Source: Oceanobacillus kimchii X50 (GTDB lineage: Bacteria > Bacillota > Bacilli > Bacillales > Amphibacillaceae). From it: DNA of 64,000 bases. Every line of letters starts with the position of its first letter. The stretch's first letter is position 1. A program made the position numbers and the translations under genes. Below are positions 26,906 to 35,400 of the stretch, one piece after another. Where the stretch lies: the NCBI RefSeq assembly GCF_000340475.1, contig NZ_CM001792.1, positions 402,783 to 466,782 on the forward strand, in the 5' to 3' direction. The notes beneath the pieces are model-generated. The model had not been told where the DNA came from. It did no database searches and saw only the letters and a list, made by a program, of their open reading frames with translations.

Positions 26906-27225
26906 GATGTTATAAACGCTCCGATCAATGGTTAAAGGTAATCAATTATAAATATATTGACGTGATAGTAACAGGGTTGGTTAAGAAAGATTGTTCTTTC
27001 TTATTAAACTCAATGGAAGACGGAAAACCAATTGGATTAATGGAAATGGAATTTGTACCTGTGCATGAGAGAAAAAGGATTTATAGAGAATTGGAAAATA
27101 ACGGAGTGAAAGAAACTGATAAAATTGTACGCTTTAACCAAGGGATTCCTTGTAATGTGAAGTTTCGAAACTGGACCAGTACTAATAAATTAAGAATACC
27201 ATCATTCCATAAATTTGTTTCTTAG
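26905..27225 (+). pseudogene. 3' fragment of an ATP-dependent DNA ligase (OB-fold domain)
   Basis: About 106 codons encode the C-terminal ligase OB domain. RSDQWLKVINYKYIDVIVTG matches the motif V/VI region, EFVPVHERKRIYRE follows, and KFRNWTSTNKLRIPSFHKF is the usual final strand. The nucleotidyltransferase domain with the catalytic lysine is absent, so it cannot ligate DNA. A 107-codon frame can be read from TTG at 26902, but no ribosome binding site precedes it. It is fused head-on to the adhB start fragment. Confidence 0.7.
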
Positions 27226-27349
27226 AAAGGGCATACATATGCTCTTTCTTTATGACTGTGTCTCCGTTGTATCGATGTTATGAATAGAAGTCTAATAGAA
27301 ATAGGTCAAAAAATAATATCAGAAAGAAAAAGGTGATCAACTTCAGTGA

Positions 27350-28462
27350 TCACAAAATGATTCCACTACTTCTAACATTGACTTTTACCTTTGGATTAAC
27401 AAGGATATGCTCATAATAATTTTCTCCCTTTATTTCTTTCCATATAGATGGATGAAAGGCAATGAGTTCTCTGCCTAATCCAAGTACGTCACTTTGATTC
27501 GCTGCAAGTTTTTTGAACAGAGCATCCGCTTTTTCAGTGAGAATCTTTGATAATCGTTTTTCCAAAAAATTGATCATTTCCTGCTTATCTAAATGGTCTG
27601 GAGGATAGTCAACAATCTCCACGTCCAATTGCAGCATAATATCAGCATGTACCTTTTCTTCTTTTTCCAGCTTAAGTTTTCTTGATACACTTTTTACATT
27701 ATAGCTGACGGATACATCATCTTTATTATCTAACTGTTCTGTTAAAATTGCTTTTTTGGATTTTGTCTCCATAAAAAATAATAGCAAAGTACTTTCATCA
27801 GGGGAAAGAAACTGTCCGGTAAAGCTGTGGTCATGAAAAAGAGCAGCCCCACTTATTTTAACTTCATCATCTTCCACGTCCTTGCTCAAATAAGGGAGCA
27901 TGAAATCTTTTCCTTCATCAAATAAATAGGTGCGAATCGATCTTAATGTAATATCCTGGATCTCCGAATGTATTTCACTGCTGTGAATCAATTCGTACAG
28001 GTATTCCCCTTTTTCAACTTCATTTTCGGATAAATGGGTAATTATTTCATTTGCACTGTTATCTGTCACAGCAATTTTAGCGTTTATATCCACCCTTGGA
28101 TCCCGGTAAAGAGAATCTAGCACATTGTAAATATCACCTTTGGCGACCTCGTTTCCTAAGATTAAAGTTCTTCCCTTTGCGGGATCGTATTTACCAGCTA
28201 CGCTTCGATCAATTGCCATACTTGCCTCTTTTATCGAGTCTCCTTTTCCAGTTACCAGCTCATTCGATATGGATATTTCCCCCCTGCTTGCCTGACTTAT
28301 ATTCAAATCTCTGATAATTGAAGTTGTTTGATAATCACCATTCTCATCCAAGTCAAAACCTGATAAATACACGGTACGGGAATCCTTTAGAAGCCTTTCA
28401 TCCCAGCACCCAGTTAGTAATGGAAGAATAAAGAAGATTAAAAAGAGCTCATTTTTTCTCAT
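27350..28462 (-). CDS. Ger(x)C family spore germination lipoprotein (receptor C subunit)
   Basis: 370 aa. A signal peptide ends in the lipobox LLTGCWDER with lipidated Cys19; the CWD/CWDE start of the mature protein is the hallmark of GerAC-type subunits. The rest is the extracytoplasmic Ger(x)C fold, ending in a segment with WKEIKGENYYEHILVNPKVKV. It sits on the outer face of the spore inner membrane as part of a nutrient receptor. The start overlaps gerB-like by 14 bases. The specific paralogue (A, B, K or other) cannot be told. Confidence 0.93.
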   Translation of the reverse strand: MRKNELFLIFFILPLLTGCWDERLLKDSRTVYLSGFDLDENGDYQTTSIIRDLNISQASRGEISISNELVTGKGDSIKEASMAIDRSVAGKYDPAKGRTLILGNEVAKGDIYNVLDSLYRDPRVDINAKIAVTDNSANEIITHLSENEVEKGEYLYELIHSSEIHSEIQDITLRSIRTYLFDEGKDFMLPYLSKDVEDDEVKISGAALFHDHSFTGQFLSPDESTLLLFFMETKSKKAILTEQLDNKDDVSVSYNVKSVSRKLKLEKEEKVHADIMLQLDVEIVDYPPDHLDKQEMINFLEKRLSKILTEKADALFKKLAANQSDVLGLGRELIAFHPSIWKEIKGENYYEHILVNPKVKVNVRSSGIIL

Positions 28463-29552
28463 CGGTCGATGCCGCCTCTCTTTTAAAAATAATTGTTATC
28501 AAAAGCAGTAGGATAGGGATAATAATGCCGAAAATTAAACTTAAATGCTTTAACCATTTTTCAAGTAAGGTAATCTCCATATAATAAAATATCATCGAAA
28601 TGATAAAGACGAATGCTCCAGATAGTATCACAGCAAATTTATGTTTGACACGGATTAATTTACTTATTCCCATACTTGCTGAAAAGGAGTAGCTGATAAT
28701 AGTAGTAAAAACTATCAGACCCCAGATAGAAAGAAATAATAAATCTAATCGGCTTAAAATTCTTATTTCAATTGCACTTAGTATATATAGAACCGGTTCC
28801 GACGTGATTTTTATTTCTTCAGGACTAAGCATCACGGTACTTAGAATCACAATATACGTTAAAAAAATGGTTACAAATAATACTGCTAAAAAAGCTCCTT
28901 TCAGTGCTGAAATATTTTTAGACTGCTTTATAAAAGCAAAATAAATAAGTAATGTTTCAAACCCTATGAAGGATATCATTGAATCACTTGTACTTTTAAT
29001 AATATTCCATCCACCACTGGAACCAATAGGGAAGAGATAGCGAACATCTATGGATGGATCACCATAAACAAAAAGCGTAATGACGAATAAAAATAGGATG
29101 AATATGAATAGGGAAGAAAATAAAGATATCACATTTTTTACCGTACAAATAGTTCCATAAATAAGTAGAACGAATCCTATCAAAAATAATACCCATCCTG
29201 GAGTTTCAGGGAGTATCCATCGTTTCAACGTATCCGCATATATAATGAAGATATAACAAATCATCGTCAGCAGGTAAATAATATATAAAAAATTTAATAC
29301 AGTTCCAGAAGTTCTCCCCAAAATTACTTTAGAAAAATCAAATAAGGTAAGATTGGGGAACTTTCTGCAAAGTAACCAGATAAGCAGTACAATTAGTTGA
29401 ATAAAAAATCCAGAAATCAAAATGGATATCCATCCGTCACTGCCTGCTGCGTGATGTGCTTGATGAGGTAATGATAACAAGCCTACACCAATCATCGTTT
29501 GCACCAGCACAAAAAATAAAACTACAGAACTAATACGGCTCTTCACTTTCAT
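28449..29552 (-). CDS. GerAB/GerKB-type germination receptor B subunit (APC-fold permease)
   Basis: 367 aa with ten predicted membrane helices, the standard size for endospore germination permeases of the amino acid/polyamine superfamily. The N-terminus has LVQTMIGVGLLSLPHQAH, matching the unwound helix-1 region where amino acid germinants bind in GerBB-type proteins (family knowledge). It overlaps the A-subunit gene by 23 bases and the C-subunit gene by 14 bases, so the trio is translationally coupled. Confidence 0.93.
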   Translation of the reverse strand: MKVKSRISSVVLFFVLVQTMIGVGLLSLPHQAHHAAGSDGWISILISGFFIQLIVLLIWLLCRKFPNLTLFDFSKVILGRTSGTVLNFLYIIYLLTMICYIFIIYADTLKRWILPETPGWVLFLIGFVLLIYGTICTVKNVISLFSSLFIFILFLFVITLFVYGDPSIDVRYLFPIGSSGGWNIIKSTSDSMISFIGFETLLIYFAFIKQSKNISALKGAFLAVLFVTIFLTYIVILSTVMLSPEEIKITSEPVLYILSAIEIRILSRLDLLFLSIWGLIVFTTIISYSFSASMGISKLIRVKHKFAVILSGAFVFIISMIFYYMEITLLEKWLKHLSLIFGIIIPILLLLITIIFKREAASTDEKK

Positions 29553-31020
29553 CTTGTTTCCACTTCCTTGATCGTTTTTCTTGCTTAAAATGAGGGGAAT
29601 TTTTAGAGTGCTTATACATCATCCAAGAAGGAACACGAATGATAGTATCTTTAAAATCCTCCAAGTTCAATGGAACAAAAGGTGAAAAATATGGAAGACC
29701 GAATGAAGTAAGGCGTGACAAGTGAATTAACACAAATAACACTCCAATGATAATTCCAAAAAAGCCAAATGTAGCTGCCAATAGCATTAAAGGAAATCCT
29801 AAGACACGAATCGAGCTGCTCATTTCTATATTTGGCTGAACAAAAGAAGAGACTGATGTTAATGCAACAATAATAAGCCCACCATAGGAGACAATTCCTG
29901 CCTCAACCATTGCTGTTCCTACAACTAGCCCTCCGACGATCCCAAAAGTTGTGGCGATGGAAGGTGGCAGTCGAATGGACGCTTCTCTAAGCAACTCTAA
30001 GGAAAGCTGCATAATCATTAACTCTATAATTGGCCGAAATGGAACGTAGCTTAACGAAGATTGCAACGAATAAACAAGCTCCAAAGGAATTACCTCGTAA
30101 TGAAATGAAACGAAAGCAATATATAATGCCGGTAGAATAAGTGCAATGATATAGCCGAATAAACGTATGAATCTAAAAAATGAACCTAACCACCAACGGG
30201 TAATATAGTCATCCGGCGTTTGGAAAAACGTCATAAATGTTGCTGGCACTATAATTACAGTAGGACTTCCATCGATAATTAAAGCAACCCTTCCGTCCTT
30301 TAAATTTGCAGAAGCGCGGTCTGGCCGTTCTGTAAGTAAAAGCTGAGGAAATGGTGTAAATGAATAATCTTCAATACAATCCTGAATATCTCCTGCTGAT
30401 CGGATGGAATCAAGCGTAATACTTTTTATACGCTGTTCAACCTTTTTGATGATTTCTGGATCTACCAAATGATCCAAATAAATTAGTGATACATCCGTTG
30501 TTGTTGAGGAACCCAATGTATACTTTTTAACAGTGAAACCTGGTGATTTTGTTGTTTTACGGAGTAAGTAAATGTTTTTGTCTAAGCTTTCAACAAAACC
30601 TACTTTCGCTCCAAGGATTGTTTTTTCTGTGGTAGGTTCTGAAACCTCTCTATCGGTTGATGCGGCCGCTTTTAACAGGAATCCTTCACTATTCCTACCT
30701 TTTTTTATTAGCAGACAATAACCGTCTAATAATCCGTTGATGGCTATTTTATTACTTTTGGCAGTGCTGATCTCCTGGCTATATAGTTCATTTAAAATAT
30801 TGTTGTTTTCCATTTTTATAAGCGGTTTAATTATTTTTGATTCAAGCTTTTCCTGATCAACTAATGAATTGATGTATAGGATAATATAGATTTGATTATT
30901 GCTATGTATTTCACGGTCTTTTAAATCGCTGGTATGATTTAATTGACTTTTGATATTCTCTATGGAGAGATTTGCCTGATTTATCAAAGACTTTTTGGAT
31001 TTATTTCTTTTAAGTCTCAT
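29530..31020 (-). CDS. GerAA/GerKA-type germination receptor A subunit
   Basis: 496 aa. A soluble N-terminal about 270 residues (LINQANLSIENIKSQL ... LLTERPDRASANLKDGRVA) is followed by a membrane domain with about five helices and a cytoplasmic tail (PFVPLNLEDFKDTIIRVP). This is the standard GerA-family layout; A subunits form a pentameric ion channel opened by nutrients (recent family knowledge). ATG start after GGTGTGAAGGG. A perfect sigma-G promoter lies 36-65 bases upstream, so expression in the forespore is predicted. Confidence 0.94.
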   Translation of the reverse strand: MRLKRNKSKKSLINQANLSIENIKSQLNHTSDLKDREIHSNNQIYIILYINSLVDQEKLESKIIKPLIKMENNNILNELYSQEISTAKSNKIAINGLLDGYCLLIKKGRNSEGFLLKAAASTDREVSEPTTEKTILGAKVGFVESLDKNIYLLRKTTKSPGFTVKKYTLGSSTTTDVSLIYLDHLVDPEIIKKVEQRIKSITLDSIRSAGDIQDCIEDYSFTPFPQLLLTERPDRASANLKDGRVALIIDGSPTVIIVPATFMTFFQTPDDYITRWWLGSFFRFIRLFGYIIALILPALYIAFVSFHYEVIPLELVYSLQSSLSYVPFRPIIELMIMQLSLELLREASIRLPPSIATTFGIVGGLVVGTAMVEAGIVSYGGLIIVALTSVSSFVQPNIEMSSSIRVLGFPLMLLAATFGFFGIIIGVLFVLIHLSRLTSFGLPYFSPFVPLNLEDFKDTIIRVPSWMMYKHSKNSPHFKQEKRSRKWKQDESEEPY

Positions 31021-31055
31021 CCCTTCACACCCTTTTTACCGCCACTTCTTGTTAG

Positions 31056-31085
31056 TAGTATGTGGAATTTGAATACAATTATGCA
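31056..31085 (-). promoter_or_regulatory. Sigma-G promoter of the gerABC operon
   Basis: On the minus strand TGCATA (31085-31080), exactly 17 bases, then CATACTA (31062-31056). This matches the forespore sigma-G consensus TGMATA-N17/18-CATWMTA at every position and lies just before the A-subunit gene. Confidence 0.85.
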
Positions 31086-31204
31086 AATAGAGGATGGAAG
31101 TTGTTTATGCAAGGACATCAGTGGGACAAATTACTTGAACATCAACGCTCAGCAGCCCCATAAGCCATATTCCACAAATTGGCCCAATAATGGAGTTTTG
31201 GAGG

Positions 31205-31396
31205 CTATACTTTATTCTGTTTTTGTCCCATATAGTTTAAGTGTATTTCACAATCTTCAAACTCACTTTTTATTGCCAATACCAGTATTAACATTAGAAT
31301 TGTTATAAGACCGAATGTTGAAGTGAATATATCAATTACTCCAAAATTTAACTTAATATACTTATACTTAGTACAACAATCAATTAAATTAACCAT
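31205..31396 (-). CDS. Small membrane ORF upstream of gerA-like gene, possible receptor accessory subunit
   Basis: 63 aa with one clear hydrophobic helix (about residues 20-43, FGVIDIF to VLAI). Its ATG overlaps the end of the 38-codon ORF upstream in another frame. Many gerABC loci encode a small two-helix D subunit; this ORF plus the preceding one would together supply two helices, so they may be one frameshifted D-type gene. Assignment is tentative; it could also be non-coding. Confidence 0.4.
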   Translation of the reverse strand: MVNLIDCCTKYKYIKLNFGVIDIFTSTFGLITILMLILVLAIKSEFEDCEIHLNYMGQKQNKV

Positions 31397-31500
31397 AGAA
31401 ATAAATCTTTAATCGGACTACCTTTTTTGGTAACCACCATGAAAAATAATGAGAATCCTATTACCAATGTTATTACTAACATCATTATTTCCGCATTCAT
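31384..31500 (-). CDS. Tiny membrane ORF (38 aa), possible first half of a germination D subunit
   Basis: ATG after a good GGAGGTGTATTAT box. The frame encodes one hydrophobic helix (MMLVITLVIGFSLFFMVV) followed by TKKGSPIKDLFLWLI and a stop that overlaps the start of the next ORF. Single helix plus a basic linker resembles the first half of small two-helix receptor D subunits. I rate the coding call moderate because of the ribosome binding site. Confidence 0.45.
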   Translation of the reverse strand: MNAEIMMLVITLVIGFSLFFMVVTKKGSPIKDLFLWLI

Positions 31501-32104
31501 ATAATACACCTCCAGTTAATAAAGCCTTTCTTTGTTTACTTTATATCAGTAAAGAAGATTCACATTATAAGATTTTTCATTTCTTCATAATTGACACTTC
31601 CCTTAACTAAACTGCCCGTTAGTTTAAGTGAAAATATTCAAAATTTTATATTGCATCAGAATAATTACAATTATTGCGTAAATTAAATTTAAACTAAATG
31701 CCTTGATTGTCACTTTTGAATTTTAATTTGCACTTTTTTAAGTGTTATTTGCAATATTTGACATAAAAAAGCTTTCTTCAATTCAAAAGGCAGGTAGATT
31801 TTAATATTTACTTGATTCCGATTACTAAATCGTCTCGTGTAGCTTCAACTTCTGTTGTTATGGTTTCAAGATTATTAAGTTTAGGTATTCTTTAAATTTG
31901 GGTGAAGGGTCTATGTATTAGCCCAAAGTTCCCTCCAGTAATCTTAATGTAACAACGGTTTTTCGAGTATTGAAACAATCCTACGGAAGCACAGAGACAG
32001 GCGTTTTTTTACGAAATAAAGAAATCCTTGGATTGTGGAGGGATTAATAGGGAAGTTTATTTAATAAAGAATAAATCATGTATAAAGGAAAGGAGAAAAA
32101 TTAT
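31501..32104. other. AT-rich gap within the transposon
   Basis: About 600 bases without a convincing gene. 31922-32047 holds an open frame of 42 codons (includes VFRVLKQSYGSTETGVFLR and ends LGLWRD) with no start codon signal, which looks like the 3' tail of a lost gene I cannot identify. The rest is AT-rich; the ALDH promoter presumably lies near its right end. Confidence 0.4.
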
Positions 32105-33577
32105 ATGAAACTTTATGAAAATCTTAACAAAAATTTTATCTCTGGCGAATGGCGTGATGGCCAAGGGGAAACCACTTATGAAGTGAAAAACCCCTATAAT
32201 GATGAAGTTCTGCAAGAAATAAAAATGGCTAGTAAAGAAGATATAGATGAGGCTTATAAATCTGCTGAACAGGCTAAAAAGGAATGGGCAAAATTTAATC
32301 CATTCGAACGCTCTTCCATCATGGAAAAAGCAGTTCAGATTATCGATGCGAGAAGAGAAGAGTTTGTTAACCATTTAATTAGGGAAGGTGGCTCATCCCA
32401 TCTGAAAGCTAACGTCGAAATTGACTTTGTTATTGCAATTACAAGGGAGGCAGCTTCTTTTCCACTTAGAATGAGTGGGGAAATTGTCCCTTCCCTGATC
32501 CCAGGAAAGGAAAATAGGATTTACCGTAGTCCTCTAGGGGTAGTCGGTGTAATAGGACCATTTAACTTTCCAATGTATCTTGCCATGCGTTCGGTTGCAC
32601 CGGCACTTGCTGTCGGTAACGGGGTCGTACTGAAACCTGATGATCAGACAGCTGTAACTGGAGGAATATTGCTTGCGAAGGTATTTGAAGAAGCTGGATT
32701 GCCGAAAGGAGTCTTTAATGTTGTCGTTCCAAACATAGAGGATATCGGCGATGCATTTGTGGAACATCCAATTCCACGGTTAATTTCATTTACAGGGTCT
32801 ACTCCGGTAGGACGGCATATCGGTGAAATTTGCGGAAGAAATATTAAAAAAGTTGCTCTTGAGTTAGGGGGGAACAACCCACTCGTAGTGCTGGAAGATG
32901 CGAAAGTGGAAAATGCGGTAAACTCGGCATTATTCGGTAAGTTTATGCATAATGGACAAATATGTATGGCCATAAATCGAATTATTGTTCATAAGGATAT
33001 ATATGAGGAGTTTGTTGAGAAATTTGTTGAAAAGGCGAAAAAGATTAAAGTGGGCAATCCAAGTGAGAAGGACAATCTAATCGGTCCTTTGATAAATCGG
33101 CAGGCAATTGATCGGATACTCGAACAAATCGAATCAGCTAAAGAGCAAGGGGCAGAAGTTGTGTTGGAAGGAAAAGTAGAAGGGAACGTCATGCACCCTT
33201 ATATACTAACAGGTTCGAATGATGTTGCAACTGCTCAGAACGAAATGTTTGGGCCGGTGGCAACTATTATTTCTGCTGAAAGTGATGAAGAAGCAATTCG
33301 CATTGCAAATGACACCCCATTTGGTCTAAGCGGGGCGGTTCACGCAGGTTCCCCGGAAAGAGGTGTGGAGGTGGCCAAACAGATAACCTCTGGTATGGTT
33401 CATGTGAATGACCAAAGCGTTAATGATGAGCCATTGATTGCATTCGGAGGGGAGAAAGCATCTGGATTGGGCCGATTTGGAGGGAAATGGTCACTTGAAG
33501 AGTTTACAACTGTCCAATGGATTTCTGTCCAAACCGAAGAAAGGGAAAATCCTTTCCATACAGATTATTTGGAGTAA
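32105..33577 (+). CDS. NAD(P)-dependent aldehyde dehydrogenase (YfmT/benzaldehyde dehydrogenase-like)
   Basis: 490 aa from the ATG that follows AAAGGAG (an upstream in-frame ATG at 32078 lacks a site). The catalytic residues are visible: Cys287 in HNGQICMAI and Glu253 in ALELGGNNP, plus the NAD loop FTGSTPVG. GPFNFPMYLAMRSVAPALA resembles the vanillin/benzaldehyde dehydrogenase subgroup (YfmT, XylC). Its base composition looks richer in GC than the flanking ger genes. It is transposon cargo, followed by a hairpin that merges with an internal Tn3-type end. Confidence 0.9.
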   Translation: MKLYENLNKNFISGEWRDGQGETTYEVKNPYNDEVLQEIKMASKEDIDEAYKSAEQAKKEWAKFNPFERSSIMEKAVQIIDARREEFVNHLIREGGSSHLKANVEIDFVIAITREAASFPLRMSGEIVPSLIPGKENRIYRSPLGVVGVIGPFNFPMYLAMRSVAPALAVGNGVVLKPDDQTAVTGGILLAKVFEEAGLPKGVFNVVVPNIEDIGDAFVEHPIPRLISFTGSTPVGRHIGEICGRNIKKVALELGGNNPLVVLEDAKVENAVNSALFGKFMHNGQICMAINRIIVHKDIYEEFVEKFVEKAKKIKVGNPSEKDNLIGPLINRQAIDRILEQIESAKEQGAEVVLEGKVEGNVMHPYILTGSNDVATAQNEMFGPVATIISAESDEEAIRIANDTPFGLSGAVHAGSPERGVEVAKQITSGMVHVNDQSVNDEPLIAFGGEKASGLGRFGGKWSLEEFTTVQWISVQTEERENPFHTDYLE

Positions 33578-33706
33578 AAATCATTTATGATAAAAAAACG
33601 CCTTTTCGCATAAACAAAAGGGCAGACACAAAAAGAGATTATAAAATAATGGAGATAAAGGAACTGATTAAGCCAACCTCTTCTTGTTTTATGTATATAT
33701 AAGTAG

Positions 33707-33752
33707 GCGTCAAATAATCCCTATCTGAAAACAGGTGGGGATTATTTGACGC
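33707..33752. terminator. Strong hairpin after the ALDH gene
   Basis: A 15-bp perfect stem, GCGTCAAATAATCCC with its complement, around a 16-base loop. Its last base is also the first base of the internal Tn3-type end at 33752-33789. Confidence 0.7.
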
Positions 33753-33789
33753 TTATGTACAAAATTTCCTGAATTGTTGGCGGTACCCC
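33752..33789 (-). repeat. Internal Tn3-type 38-bp end, different from the outer repeats
   Basis: Read on the minus strand it starts GGGGTACCGCCAAC and ends TACATAAG, exactly 38 bases. GGGGTACCGCC is the start I recall for Tn4430-type ends. Its GGGG end points right, towards the tnpA remnant, so it would be the right end of an element lying to its left. No matching left partner was found in the window. Confidence 0.6.
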
Positions 33790-33833
33790 TAATGCAAAAC
33801 AACGATAAAAACAGGTGCAAGATAGCGTCTCAA

Positions 33834-35296
33834 GTGACACCAAGACAAAGATCATACACGATTATCAGTTAGCTTATCGTTCGAAGCATACATTCAAGAA
33901 AGGACCAATAGCCTTAATGAGAGACTAAAATGGTTATCTAACAATTGGAATAAACTAGAGGGAGTTTCGTTCGAGAAAGGAAAGCTTTCAATTGCACGGT
34001 TGGAGAAGGAGATTCCAGAGGAAGCCAAAAACTTTAGTGCTAGACTTTATCAGATGCTTCCTAGGATAAAATTAACCGATTTACTCATGGATGTTGCTCA
34101 TATAACTGGATTTCATGAACAATTTACTCACGCCTCAAATAACCGTAAACCAGATAAAGAAGAAACGGTAATCATCATGGCAGCCCTATTAGGAATGGGA
34201 TTGAATATTGGGCTAAGTAAGATGGCTGAAGCAACGCCGGATCTTACATATAAACAACTTGCAAATGTATCTCAATGGAGAATGCATGAAGATGCCATGA
34301 GCAAAGCGCAAGCTGTATTAGTAAATTTTCACCACAAGTTAGACTTATCTTCCTATTGGGGTGACGGTACAACATCTTCGTCAGATGGAATGAGAATGCA
34401 GGTAGCGTTTCATCTTTACATTCAGACGCAAATCCGCATTACGGAACCGGAAAAGGTACAACAATCTACCGATTTACCAGCGACCAGTTCTCATCGTATT
34501 ATACAAAAATTATTCATACTAATTCAAGATATGCTATTCATGTCCTAGATGGATTATTGCATCACGAGACCGACTTAAATATAGAAGAGCATTTCACAGA
34601 CACAGCTGGCTATACAGATCAAATTTTTGGATTAACTCACCTTTTAGGCTTTAAGTTTGCGCCAAGAATAAGAGATTTGTCAGATTCAAAGCTGTTTACA
34701 TTAGAAAAGGCAAGCGAGTATCCAAAATTAGAGTCTATTTTTCGTGGCCAAATAAATACAAAAATTATTAAAGTTAATTATGATGATGTCTTACGATTAG
34801 CTAATTCAATAAGAGAAGGAACTGTCACGGCATCACTTCTTATGGGGAAGCTTGGTTCCTACTCTAGACAAAACAGTTTAGCTACAGCTTTGCGTGAAAT
34901 GGGAAGAATCGAAAAACTATTTTTATTCTTAATTACCTTACTAGTGAATCTTTAAGAAGAAAAATTCAAAAAGGCTTAAACAAAGGAGAGGCCATGAATG
35001 GTCTCGCAAGAGTAATTTTCTTTGGGAAACAAGGGGAACTTCGGGAACGAACGATACAGCATCAACTACAAAGGGCCAGTGCTTTAAATATAATTATCAA
35101 TGCCATTAGTGTTTGGACTACGCTACATCTGTCAAAAGCAGTGGAATACCAAAAGGGCTTAGGGGGTTTTAAAGAGGACTTGTTGCACCATATGTCTCCT
35201 TTAGGCTGGGAGCATATTAATTTACTGGGGGAATACCATTTTAGTCATGAGAAAATGGTTTCATTAGATTCTTTAAGACCATTAAAACTTTCTTGA
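33834..35296 (+). pseudogene. tnpA: Tn3-family transposase (TnpA), truncated and frameshifted
   Basis: Three frames together give about 485 codons of the C-terminal half of a Tn3 TnpA (normally about 970-1000 aa). The frame is open from just after a TGA near 33831. Catalytic-core pieces include YWGDGTTSSSDGMRMQV (first Asp), HVLDGLLHHETDLNIEEH (second Asp) and SLATALREMGRIEK (Glu helix), then NALNII-like segment RASALNIIINAISVW and SPLGWEHINLLGEYHF. One frameshift lies near 34405 and one near 34920. The N-terminal DNA-binding half is absent, cut at the internal end at 33789. It cannot make an active enzyme. Confidence 0.9.
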
Positions 35297-35309
35297 CGTT
35301 GGTAAAAAC

Positions 35310-35370
35310 GGGGTAATCGTCAGGAAAATTCGCTTAACGTTGTAAATCCGCATTTTCCTGACGCTACCCC
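35310..35370. repeat. Hairpin formed by the right end and a degenerate inverted copy of it
   Basis: 35310-35332 reads GGGGTAATCGTCAGGAAAAT then TCG, a near copy of the outer end in opposite orientation, immediately inside the true right repeat (35333-35370). The two arms can pair over about 22 bases with small mismatches. It may act as a tnpA terminator or record an earlier end. Confidence 0.6.
35333..35370 (-). repeat. Right terminal inverted repeat of the Tn3-family element
   Basis: 38 bp, perfect inverted copy of 25987-26024. Followed directly by the target duplication TATAA (35371-35375). Confidence 0.95.
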
Positions 35371-35400
35371 TATAATTTTAAAATAAACTTTAAAATATTT

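Larger units (their letters stand above)
25987..35370. mobile_element. Tn3-family composite transposon carrying spore coat and germination genes
   Basis: The element is 9,384 bp. Its ends are identical 38-bp inverted repeats (25987-26024 and 35333-35370) that begin GGGGTAGCGTC and finish AACGTTAAG, the GGGG...TTAAG form of Tn3-family ends. The five bases outside are TATAA on both sides, the expected Tn3 target duplication. A Tn3-type tnpA remnant lies at the right end. The cargo is two coat-protein genes, adh and ligase fragments, gerABC and an aldehyde dehydrogenase. No resolvase or res site is recognised, and tnpA is broken, so the element now looks immobile unless helped in trans. Confidence 0.93.

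Noticed and set aside
33517..33702. 61-codon frame overlapping the end of the aldehyde dehydrogenase gene.
   Set aside because: It starts inside the gene in another frame and has no ribosome binding site.
26024..33751. Left partner of the internal GGGGTACCGCC-type end.
   Set aside because: No GGGGTACCGCC or close variant was seen in this interval by eye; the partner is probably lost.
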